The notes under the pieces were generated by a model. The model ran no database searches. It was not told where the DNA came from and saw only the letters and a program-made list of their open reading frames with translations. DNA of 64,000 nucleotides, taken from contig JAACJM010000191.1 of the NCBI GenBank assembly GCA_013368315.1, forward strand, positions 96,549-160,548. The letters run 5' to 3'. This stretch comes from Tetrapyrgos nigripes. Lineage: Eukaryota; Basidiomycota; Agaricomycetes; Agaricales; Campanellaceae. Positions within the stretch are counted from its first letter, which is position 1. The number at the start of each line of letters is the position of its first letter. Position numbers and translations under genes: made by a program. Of the stretch, positions 10,563 to 20,286 are shown in pieces.

Positions 10563-13500
10563 TCAAAGTGTTCCCGGTCGTCCCAGCTCCCTTTCCAATG
10601 AGCCAACCCAAGATTTCTTGATACTCTCTTCCATCCCTAGCCCCACTTGCACCAAACCCTTCAACACCGGTTCCCTCACGCTCTCGTGTCCAGGACCAGC
10701 AACCCCTCTCAATCCTTTATCCACCTTTCCATCCACGATTGCCAGAGCCGCAATGGCGACAGGTAATCCGACCGTACGTGCCATAGCTGAATATCTGTCG
10801 TCTCCATACGCTATCAATGAAGACGTATGGATCTCTTCCTCCCCAGCACCAGGTGAGGTGGCGTTCACCCCGCCTGGTGAAGTCCGAGCAATAACTTCAT
10901 GGGCCATGACAACCATATCCCTCTCATGAGGTGCATACTTCAGCTTGTGAGCCAACAAAATTGTAAACATATCCAGCGGAGTCATCGGTTCCTTGGGCAA
11001 TCTCGGTAAACCCTCTCCAAACCCGACTCCAGTCCCGGACTGATCACTGAGCAACCATGACAAAGCCTGCGCATTCGTATTGCCTTCAGCACCTTGAGAA
11101 TGAGCCCTCAGATCTACATGCTCTGCTTCAGGATGGAGTTCACGACGAAGGGCTTGAGAACGAGGGACTAGTTCGCGCCAGGATCGGATTTCTTGGATGG
11201 ATCCGCCGAGTTCGAGAAGACCAAGAGATTTGAAGAAATGCATCAAGGTTGAGAATCCTCTGTACCTAATATTTTCGTCGTCAGCCATACAAGCTGAAGA
11301 TGAAGATGAATCTTTTTACCTCAAGGTACCTCTGAGCAATGTCCTGAGACTATGAATATCCCCAAGACCATAAGCCGCTGCGTAAGGGAAACTGTCTCGA
11401 TTGGGTAAGCCTTCCAATGCAACTGTCGGTGAAATCGGAACGTTCTGGAAGTATGACTCTAGCAGCCTACTTCCCGGGATTTCGTATTCCTGCTCAGAAG
11501 TCGTCAAACAACCTTCATTGAAAGGGAAGGAATGAGACGTAAACCTACCTTGCCTCTCAACTTGAAGCGCGCAGCATTAAGAGCAGCTGTCAATACACCC
11601 CTCGGACTCCAACTAAACTTGTACCTCAAGGGGCCCATATTTTCTAGTCCTACATCTGGAGAAGGAAGACCTCCGCAAAACGAGATAAACGAGACAATTT
11701 GCTTATTCTGCGCTTGCAGTCTGCTAATTAATGAAATAGCTGAACAGTGGTCGATACCAGGGTCTAGACCTATTTCATTGAGCAGCAACACGTCAGAAGA
11801 CAAAGCCCTGAAGTGGGTGGTTGATCAGCGAACTAGTACCAAAAACAAGAAAGGGCGAAGGCAAGTATAGAGCGTGGCCATGGTCACGGGGTCACCATCT
11901 AAAGCTATCGCGGGATGATACAGCCAAAAAAAACTCTAGATGAAAACTCACCGATCATGCAACTTTCTCATGTCATCGGATATATAGGAAGCAGTGACCA
12001 AATGCTTTTTCTGTTGAATACACAGCTCTGCAATTCCGGCGTGTAGGGGCACGGGAAGAAGACTGGTACAGAGGGTCGCGAGTCAGTATTGAATTCTTGG
12101 CGCTGTTCGAAGATATTAGGGATCAGAATCTCTACCTTATGACAACGTCTGCCTGTCCAATCAACTCTTGAAGTGCAGTCTTATTCCCAACATTAATTTC
12201 CTTGTATTCGACAGAATTCCCTGTAGATGCAACGCGCCCGATCCGCCGGAGATTGTTGAGCTCATATCCAGAGTTGCTGGCTAAAAGACCGCGGCAGAAG
12301 ACGTATCAGAATTTCGTGGCACTCGGAAGACGAATATGAGAATGAGGAAATGAGATATAGAAAAAGCAAAACAACATGAGGTACAAGTTCTCATCCCGGT
12401 GAGGGAGTGAAGAAGAAAGTATTTTCCCTGGAGAAACAAGTACGAAGCACTCACCAACGACTAACTTCACATCACTCCTCTCTGCCATCTTCTCCACGGC
12501 GGGCCCCGCAACCATTCCACTTCCTAACAGTAAGACACGTTTGGTTCTCAATACGCCTTGGTCTTGACCGGAGGGTTTCCTCGAAGGGTCTTGTGGAATT
12601 CCTGCTGGAGGGGTAAAGGTGGCAGGAGAGGGCTGCTCGTTCCTCCACGCATCAACCTTCTTCCCCAACCACTCATGTTTATCCATCAATTTGCCACCCT
12701 GCGCAATCGTCGCTCTCCTAAGCTCCCCCTCTTCGTCGCTTTGTGCGTTCCAACGACTCGGGTCTGAAGTTAGAAAAACGTTATTATACTGTGAGCATGT
12801 CTCTCGGCCAAAACCTCAAAAGACAAATTTCTACTCACCATACCGATCCAAAACACCCTCCAGATACCTCATCACCCCATCCGAAAAGTGTACAGAGGCA
12901 TCGAGTGGTATACTCGTCGGTAAAATATCCACCGCCATCATTTGGACCTCTGGTAACCCCTCTTGAACTTTAACTTTGTAAAAAGGATCCGACAATGTCG
13001 AAGATCTTTCCAAAAACTCTAAACCTCCTTCTGGATCACAGCTGATATCACCGACATTGAGACCTCTGGATGATTTCGGTGGTTTGCCTGATATGGGGAA
13101 GACGTGATGATGATGAAGGTGGGTATCGATAAGCTTTGCAAGAGGTAGTGCTTGTGCCAATTGTTCATTTGTCATTAGCCGGGGAAAGCCTGGGGACCAT
13201 CCTGTACCATTGAGAAGGAGGGTGAGATACGGGTAGATCTGTAATGAAGTCCCAGTCAATATCGATTCCAGGGCGGAGGCTAGAGAGAGATTGTGAAAGG
13301 GAAGTGGAATAACTTTGATTGACAATATCATATCATAGTAGAAGTGAAATCGTATCGTATACAGCGTGTCAAGAGACACTTGCAGACAATGAAAACACGA
13401 ACAAGGTGTTGTGAAGTATCGATCTCAGAAGGAAAAACACATACTCGTTCTCCAAAAACGCTCCCATACATTCCGGGATTGGCATAGTAATCAGCTCTAT

Positions 13501-15129
13501 CAAAGTGAGTTGAACCATTGGTTGCAGGCGCAGTGCGTATGAAGTAGTCAGCTGGTTTGGCGTGGACAAGGTATATCTGTCAGAACGTGATTAGAAACGA
13601 GTGCTGTAGAGCAGAGAATGAGTGATGTGAGAGGAGAGCAAAGTGATAAGGGACGGATAAGGAGGATGACGGTAGAACCTAGATTATTTCAGGGAACGAC
13701 GCATTGCTTGTGACATGTACACCACAAAGTGACAAAGGATGACGAGCGAAAAGATGTAGATGCATCTATAGATCCGGGAAGCAGCGACAGGAAGAGAGAT
13801 ATGTATATGGAAAAGCCCACGAGCCCTCGAAAGAAGATATGTCTATAAATGATAAACGAACCTTGCGAAGATCGGTATCTGCAAAGTCAAACGACGAATT
13901 TAAGATGGCGTCAGTGCTGACATTATCGCTGACGAAAGACTAGGAACGATTACGAAAGGAGAAAGCAACATACCAGGATTCCGAACCAGTGAAGGTAGAT
14001 CTTGAACCGAGACGTGTACTATGGGAAGCTCTTCAAGCATGGAAAGACAGCCTTGAGAGACATTTCCAGTCCTAACGTATCAAACATATTAGCAGACGCG
14101 TAAAGCAACGCAACTAATGAAGACAGTCTACCCCGTTAGTCCAATAACAAAGGGACCCAGTGCTGCAGGAGTGCCTTCGTTGGCGATACGTGTTCCAATA
14201 GCACGAAGAGAAGCACGAAGGGCAGATAAGGAAGGGAGTGTATGCGGCCGGGGGGTGTACTGGGTGATAAAAGGGTCAAAAAACAGGGGAAAACGCGCAT
14301 ATGGTCAACTTTGCTCACAAGGAAAGGAGATGCGACACCGAGTTCGAGATGAGAATGGGCCATAGAAGACAGTGATTCAAGCACCCCAGCGACTAATCCC
14401 ATGGTCAGGAAACGCGTTTGAATCCAAGTATCGGTCATGACACGTACCTCCGGCAAACCAACCAAATCCAACAGTCCTTTTTCCATCCTCTTCGTTTGTC
14501 AAAAGCTCATAATCAATGAGGGTCGGTAAAAGGTTAGAATTAGAATCGTTATCATTGTTAGCGAGGAAAGACGACAACAGGGGCATGTTGTATGTCTGGC
14601 CCTTGGCGGTATGCGAGAACAACAAAAAGGTTCGAGCGCAGTGCGATCCGCCAACTGGCGAAGGCAGAGAATTAAGCAAAAGCTCATTCAGCGGTGGCTC
14701 TTTGATTCCCAACACGACATGAGCTGCTTGAAGGTTGGGTCGGATAGTTGCGCCGGCCTGTATAGGTATCTCATTCAGTCAACTGTGTCTTGTCTGAAGA
14801 AATAGATATGGAATTGACGGATAGGTAATGTACAGAACGTGTTTTGGCTCCTTCCTGGCGTCACAACGGGTAGCTGACGAAAGAGGAATTGTGATGTTCG
14901 ACGAGAAGACACTGGCACACACCTGTTCGTACTCCTTGTCGGTGAAAATCCTTCTGTCACATTGCTCAACGTGGACTTGTACGCCTCTGCGTTCCACCAA
15001 ATCGTTGACTGCATCTGGAGTGAGCGGGGCGCGTCGTTCCCAGATGCGACAGGGGTCTTCTCGACGTATACCGACGGTCAGAGGAACGCGGCTTCTGGCG
15101 ATGTTCTTGAGGTTCATGGTGGACTTCAT
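10563..15129 (-). CDS. bifunctional alpha-aminoadipic semialdehyde synthase (LKR/SDH)
   Basis: The protein joins lysine-ketoglutarate reductase (lysine + 2-oxoglutarate to saccharopine) to saccharopine dehydrogenase (saccharopine to aminoadipate semialdehyde + glutamate). The start [15 protein letters not shown] is basic and could be a mitochondrial targeting sequence. LKR motifs follow: [41 protein letters not shown]-type and the [14 protein letters not shown] region. The SDH half begins at the nucleotide site [12 protein letters not shown] (near 12530). It continues with [13 protein letters not shown] [53 protein letters not shown], and ends near GRPGTL. Many short introns are present, plus one of about 280 nt near 13.6-13.85 kb. 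Domain order matches the animal and plant catabolic enzyme rather than the separate yeast Lys1 and Lys9. Confidence 0.9.
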
Positions 15130-16139
15130 AGTCGTTGTTGGTGATTACCCCGGGTGCATGGAGAAACGAGATCCGAGACAAGTAGACTATACAGTATTCA
15201 TTGTCACTGTCAGTGCATGATCCGTGACGGTAAGCTCACGCTAAAATTCCACCTTGTCTCCTTTCCACCATCATGCATTATGCTTGACGCTCCTCGACCT
15301 GCTGCCATCAGAAAACTCGCTTCAGTTCATAAATAGTTAACGAGAATCGTTACGGTATACTTTCCTCAGTTTTGTGGATTACAGACACTGCAGGTGCAGT
15401 TGACGCTGTCATTCAAGCGCGCCAACTTCAAGTTCGTAAGTAGTAAGTGGGCCAAACACATTTCAGAGCAGACAAAGAACAGACTACTGTAGTATTTCGA
15501 CCATATGACCGGCCACTTTGGTGTGTGACACGATACTTTTTGTTCCATGACATGGCCGAATTACTATATTGGGAAAGTTTCCGGCATTGTCGGCGCTCCC
15601 ACGGCCTTTTTTTGGGTAATAAAACACTCCAAAAAGCCTCTGTGATGCGTTACTCGATACCAAATTGACCCTGACTGAGATGCGTTACGCGGTCATGTGG
15701 TCGAAATACTACCTCTCGTCGCACAACGGCGACTGGTAGCCGAAGACGATGTGCACATTTTATGCCGAGTAGAAGTTCGGGAAGCATTTAGCAACCATCT
15801 TTCTAGTGCTTGGCAGGATATCTCTGCACTGTGCCAACGTCTCTCGGTTCAATGTCGTCGCCATAGTTCGTCGTACAAACCCTCTGCCTTTTGTCTGCCT
15901 CGCTCTTGGATCCCGTTCTGCTGGCTGCATCGAGGGGCGAATTGACTAAGAGCTATGTACACTCGTGATACACATCCTCCGCATATTTCGTTGGTCCCTG
16001 ATTGCCTGCCAGTAGTCTCAATAGCAAGAGGTGGTGCCTGACGATAATACGAAGCCTTCCTTGTTTCATCTGTTGAATTTATGACGAGGTATACATCTTT
16101 TTCTGCCGCATGGGAACACCTAGGGCTAGGCCACATGCA
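15130..16139. other. intergenic, contains a TIR element
   Basis: No supported gene lies between the start of the LKR/SDH gene and the promoter of the secreted protein at 16254. The 15485-15711 TIR element occupies the middle. The rest should contain the upstream regulatory DNA of the two divergent genes. Confidence 0.5.
15485..15711. mobile_element. about 225-bp TIR element (MITE-like)
   Basis: The left end reads TACTGTAGTATTTCGACCA followed by TATGACCG. The right end, read on the minus strand, gives TAGTATTTCGACCA then CATGACCGCGTAACGC. The inverted match is about 22 bp with one mismatch. Subterminal GCGTTACtCG and GCGTTACGCG blocks recur inside. There is no coding capacity, so it would depend on a transposase encoded elsewhere. 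Confidence 0.7.
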
Positions 16140-16145
16140 TATAAA
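16140..16145 (+). promoter_or_regulatory. TATA box of secreted protein 1
   Basis: TATAAA lies 109 bp before the ATG at 16254. The paralogue at 24815 has a TATATAAG box at almost the same distance, which supports both as core promoters of strongly expressed genes. Confidence 0.6.
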
Positions 16146-16253
16146 GGATGTAGAAGAATCAAACTCCTTCAAACATCTTCTCCGTCTTCCCCTCCCCATA
16201 CTCTTGTGTCCAACCCAGTCCTTACTCCCTTCCACTCTCTTTCATAATCCGAC

Positions 16254-17237
16254 ATGAGACTCTCCTCAACCTTTGCAACCCTCGCAATTTTTGCCGCTTC
16301 CACTTCGGCAGCAGTCATTGACCGCCGCCAACTCATTGGCATAACCAATGGTGGTACCCCGGACGTCTTTACTTCCAGTAGCCAGCCCACGCGTACGACT
16401 CTTGTCGTTCCTCCCTCTGGCGCCTCGACCATCATCGACTCCTCCCCTATTGCAACCAACACTCCTCCTGCTGGCCCGACCATCATCGACTCCTCCCCTA
16501 TTGCAACCATCACTCCTCCCACTGGTACAACCACCATCATCGACATCTTCCCTACCGACACCACATGTGCTGATGCCGAAGCACAGAAGGGAAGTTACCA
16601 AGGTCTGGTCAACGATCCCGTCTGTTCCTTCATGGTGGGTATACGTGTAGTATATTTGTTTTGAGAGTATCTCTGACGCTTTCTTCCCTTATGTAGGTCG
16701 ATGACTGCGTGAAAACCGTCGCTTCTTCCAACACTCCTTTCTATAGCATCAACTCGTGCGCCGTCGCAGCTACTTGCGATGGTGTCGCAAACGTCCTTCA
16801 ACTCGCTAAATGCTCTCAACCTTCACTCGCCGGCGTTGCTCAATCTCAACTCCCCAACCTCGATTTCTCGATTTACGCTGACATAGCTGGAGACTGCGCC
16901 TGGATTCCTGAGAGCCAGGGTGGTGCTTGCCCTATCACTCGTCAGAACTACGTATGTGTTTCTTTTTCGTTTCTCTGCTTTGGAGAGGATAAAATCTGAC
17001 TTGTAATTTTTCACTTTACAGATCGACTGGTTCTACAGAACTCTTACGGAGTTGAATACCCCTGTTTGGCCTGAGTGAGTTCTTCAGACGTTTTTACTCT
17101 TCAGTGAATCTCACATTCACTTCCACAGCGTCGACACCGTCATTGAGAAGTTCTGGATGCCCATCCGCTCCTGGACCAACACTGGCGAGACTATTCCTTA
17201 CCTCAACTTCAACGACTGGCTTCACTGGTCCAACTAG
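16254..17237 (+). CDS. small secreted cysteine-rich protein 1 (paralogue of 24815-25683)
   Basis: Four exons (16254-16634, 16697-16951, 17022-17074, 17129-17237) give 265 residues. The N-terminus MRLSSTFATLAIFAASTSA is a clear signal peptide, and DRRQ just after it could be a dibasic processing site. A Thr/Ser/Pro-rich linker of about 75 residues follows, with imperfect repeats of IIDSSPIAT. The C-terminal domain starts at TTCADAEAQKG and has 8 cysteines, including DPVCSF, VDDCVK, NSCAVAATC and AGDCAW. It ends with PYLNFNDWLHWSN. The second secreted gene shares this domain with the same introns around the Y(I/V)DWFYRTL exon but lacks the linker. I do not recognise the family; even cysteine number and secretion suggest disulfides and an extracellular role. 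Confidence 0.88.
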
Positions 17238-17651
17238 TCCATAACTCGCAATTCGCTCGCAATAATACCCAACTCGAAACTTGGTACAATTTCTCGTGCT
17301 TTTTGTCTTAATTTATTGGGTGTAATTGGGGTTATAAGGAACAAGCTTTGTTGTATTTACTTGAGGTTACTGGAAATGCTATGACAATTCGTTTATTTCG
17401 GAGTGTCTTTATGCCAAGTCCAGACGAAGAATCTGCAACATCATAGTGCATTGACGTACATGTGCTTCGGCACCGATTGGAGAGCAAACTTAGCAGAACA
17501 AAGGGTATGAGGCTACGAGCGTAAGTATTCGACAACATTGCAAAAACAGATATACCGATAAATACAATACAATTTACAAAGTACATTCTAGTATCTGTAA
17601 GACAAGCACAAGAGGATGAAGAAACGAGCTGAAAGCAATTCCTCTCCAAAA
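17238..17651. other. 3' UTRs of convergent genes
   Basis: Secreted protein 1 stops at 17237 and the C2H2 factor, on the other strand, stops at 17652. This spacer is AT-richer and shows no conserved reading frame. Confidence 0.5.
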
Positions 17652-18440
17652 CTAGCTGACAGCCTGAGTGATCCCTTGTCTGAGACGGTACCCTTTCCAG
17701 GCGTTGGCCAATCTATCGTCGTTCCACCAAGCATCTGACGAGAGTCTATAACACTCTGACTCCATACGGGCCGGGCCAAACCGATGTTTACCTCCATCAC
17801 CAGGTAGAACTGGTCTGGGAATTTTGCTACGCGCAGCACGACGAAGGATCTGACTAGATGGCGAAATAGAAATGGGAACGTCTGACTCGTCTTCAGTCTC
17901 GGGCATAGCCGATGATCGATTGCTTCTTCTCTTCTCTCCTGTATTCCCCTCGTTTTCTGTCCCTGCCGATCCAGCTGAATCGCTGGTTTCCCAGACCTTG
18001 TGACACTGCGTTCCAGCCTCACTTTCCAAATGTCTAATCAGCGCATCTATCCTCGCGAATGATTCTTGGCATCCTTCGCATGTGAATGAGGGGTGATTTA
18101 TGTGGACTCGTTGCTCGTGTCGTTTACAATCGTGTTGACGGACGAAACCCATGTTGCAATCCGGCCAATGGCATTTGAAGGATTTTTCTTCGTTGTGCGA
18201 GCGGATGTGATCTGCGTGGAAAGGAATGGAATGAGGAAGGGGTTGAAAAGAGTATAGATTGAGAATGATCAGATTGGCTTGATCAACACAGATGATAGAT
18301 GACGCACTTTTCAGATCAAAGCTCCTCGTAAACGTGGTCCCACACCCAGGTACGGGGCAAACAAAGGTAGTTTCCTGCCCCCTCTGATTATGACTAGCCT
18401 TTGCCGTTCTACCCGTCGCCACATTCCGTTTCGATACCAC
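17652..18440 (-). CDS. C2H2 zinc-finger protein (5' end incomplete)
   Basis: Three zinc fingers are visible: CPVPGCGTTFTRSFDLKNHIRSH, completed by splicing out an intron that runs from about 18309 down to 18212; then CHWPDCNMGFVRQHDCKRHEQRVH; then CEGCQESFARIDALIRH...C. The QHDCKRHE and RIDALIRHL patterns are typical of a large agaricomycete C2H2 family, likely DNA-binding in the nucleus. A Ser/Arg-rich tail follows, with PETEDESD and a final basic/aromatic stretch ending GITQAVS. The frame is open up to 18440 and beyond, but has no ATG before an upstream stop, so at least one 5' exon is missing from this call. It probably lies between 18440 and 18620. Confidence 0.75.
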   Translation of the reverse strand: MVSKRNVATGRTAKASHNQRGQETTFVCPVPGCGTTFTRSFDLKSASSIICVDQANLIILNLYSFQPLPHSIPFHADHIRSHNEEKSFKCHWPDCNMGFVRQHDCKRHEQRVHINHPSFTCEGCQESFARIDALIRHLESEAGTQCHKVWETSDSAGSAGTENEGNTGEKRRSNRSSAMPETEDESDVPISISPSSQILRRAARSKIPRPVLPGDGGKHRFGPARMESECYRLSSDAWWNDDRLANAWKGYRLRQGITQAVS

Positions 18441-18623
18441 GAGCGGAACGCTGGTTCCTCCGACGGTGACATGCGTAAGGCCATTGGTAAGACAGTGACT
18501 TCACTGCTTCTCGAGCTTGGAGATAGAATATGGGAGAAGGAACGAGAGACCTCCCTCAGGAAAGATAGCTCGATCACTCCTTCGTCGACCGAAGACACTT
18601 CAGACAGCGTCTCCAAGGATTCC

Positions 18624-18996
18624 TCAGACGATCCGGACACCGGCGTTGGCGTTGGCGGTGGACTTGGTTTCTCCGACTGCGACGTACTCGCAAACCAAAG
18701 ACATCCTGGTACAGCGTTCACATGGATCATGAGGAGGTTCTTCGTTTGTGACGCACTGAGAAACGTTCAGAAAAAAAAAAAGCGAAAAAAGCGAAGGACG
18801 AAGGGAACGTACTACTCACTTTAACTTTGCGCCTACGACAGTTTCGACATGCTATCTGGGCTCTTCTGCGTCCCGTGGGAATGAATGAAGATTGTTGAGC
18901 CTGAGAAGACAGCGAGGAATGTAATTCTTGTTCGTCTCCCTCTTCGACTACTTGCGAAAGGTAGTGCTCCTGGTCTAAAATTTCGTCAAGAACCAT
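18624..18996 (-). CDS. short Zn2Cys6 binuclear-cluster factor
   Basis: Starting at ATG 18996, an acidic leader (MVLDEILDQEHYLSQ...) precedes the cluster RRRAQIACRNCRRRKVK. A 64-nt intron (GTGAGT...CTCAG) separates this from CVTNEEPPHDPCERC and TRMSLVCEYV. Spliced, this gives C-x2-C-x6-C and C-x2-C-x6-C, the complete Zn2Cys6 pattern of fungal DNA-binding proteins. The predicted product is only about 100 residues, which fits the short agaricomycete type. The ATG lies four bases after the stop of the preceding factor. An alternative is that a 52-nt intron (starting GTACATG near 19115) joins the two into one longer protein. Confidence 0.7.
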
Positions 18997-19000
18997 CTGC

Positions 19001-20286
19001 TCAGTGCCTGTTCCTTGTAGGCTCTGATTGGTCCCGTTCTTTCTCAGGAAGACTGAGATAAGCTTCAAACGGGGCAGGAGAAGCAGGAAACGATGAAGCC
19101 ACTGCTGCATGTACGTTGTTAGTCTGAACCAGTGAAGCATATCTAGATAAATGCACATGGCCGCCTGAATTTGCTGCCTGAGGACGAATAACCTGGCCAC
19201 GAGGATAAACAATTTCATCTCCATCGGATTCCTCTCCATCAAGATCTAGTTGAGCCCTAAAGGAACGAATGAAAGGTGGTATTGTAGGTTTGCTGGCATT
19301 AACATCATGATCCTTCTCCGTTGTTGACTCGACGTCGATATCGCGTTTAACCTCGGGTTCATCCTTCTCATCACCGAATGCCAGAGACCTGTTTCGCTTG
19401 CGAGCGAAGACGGCAGGTACCTCCTTGCGAGAGGTTGTAGAGGGAGTGGCATAGTGACGAGATTGTGTGGGAGCGTCGAGAGGAACGAGGCTGGCGGTAG
19501 TGATGTGCTTCCTCGTGCCTGTTGCTGAAGAATGGGTCTTGCAGGCAGACGAGGTCGAAGTAGGAAAAAACTTCCTTGGATTTGGGAATCCGAAGAGAAT
19601 GGCAGAGAGAAGAGGGGTCGACAGCATCTACGGCGTCCAACATTGGAGTGCCGGGAGAGAAGGTGTAGGTTGATGCTGAAGCAGCAGGCTGAGCATGCTC
19701 TTTGATGGGCTCAACCTCCTTGGCAGTCTCCGTAGTCAATGCACCATAGTCGCCGTATATCGAGGTCGCGAGGTCATCGAAGAGGGGTGCGTCGTTGAAA
19801 TCGGAGTCCATTTCGAACGACGAGAGGTCGGCCATCAAAGGTGTATTGAAGTCGGGAGAGACGGGAGAGTCGAAGTTGTTGGGAGACAAGAACTCATCGT
19901 AGGGAGTGTCCATGAAAGGTGAAGTGAGGAACTCGTTCCCAGGGAATGAGTTGTGGTGAGAGGACCTAACATTGGACATCCTTTCCTTTCCTTTGAAGCT
20001 GGGTTCGGGCAAGGAGAATGTACAGTCAAGATTGAGCCGTTTACAACGCTGGCAGTGGGGAGGTACCTATGTGCAATTGTGAATCTTCAAAGAAAGCACC
20101 TCAGTCCCAGAGTGGACTTACACTGTCTTGAACGACGTCGCAACGAACTTTACATTTACGACACGAGTGACAAGAATGCGTCTGAAAAGCGCTTTCAACG
20201 TTTTGAGTTGGTGAACAAGAAGCGAGACATACCCGTTGGACCCTTCCACTTCCAGGAAACTCCAGTTCCAAACATATTCTATCCAT
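19001..20286 (-). CDS. Zn2Cys6 factor with Gcn4-like middle region; frame break
   Basis: The first exon, MDRICLELEFPGSGRVQR, is followed by a phase-0 intron (GTATGT...TTTTCAG). Then comes THSCHSCRKCKVRCDVVQDS, another intron, and PPHCQRCKRLNLDCTF. This is a complete C-x2-C-x6-C / C-x2-C-x6-C cluster. The long exon from MSNVRSS is acidic and Asp/Phe-rich, like an activation domain. Near 19570 the reading frame breaks at a run of six T (minus strand). Before it the text is SSLCHSLRIPKSKEV; after a one-base shift it continues FFPTSTSSACKTHSS and SRKEVPAVFARKRNRS. From memory, this TSRKEVPAVFARKR block resembles the region before the bZIP in basidiomycete Gcn4/CpcA proteins, but no bZIP follows. 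The break may be a real pseudogenising indel or a sequence error. Confidence 0.6.
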
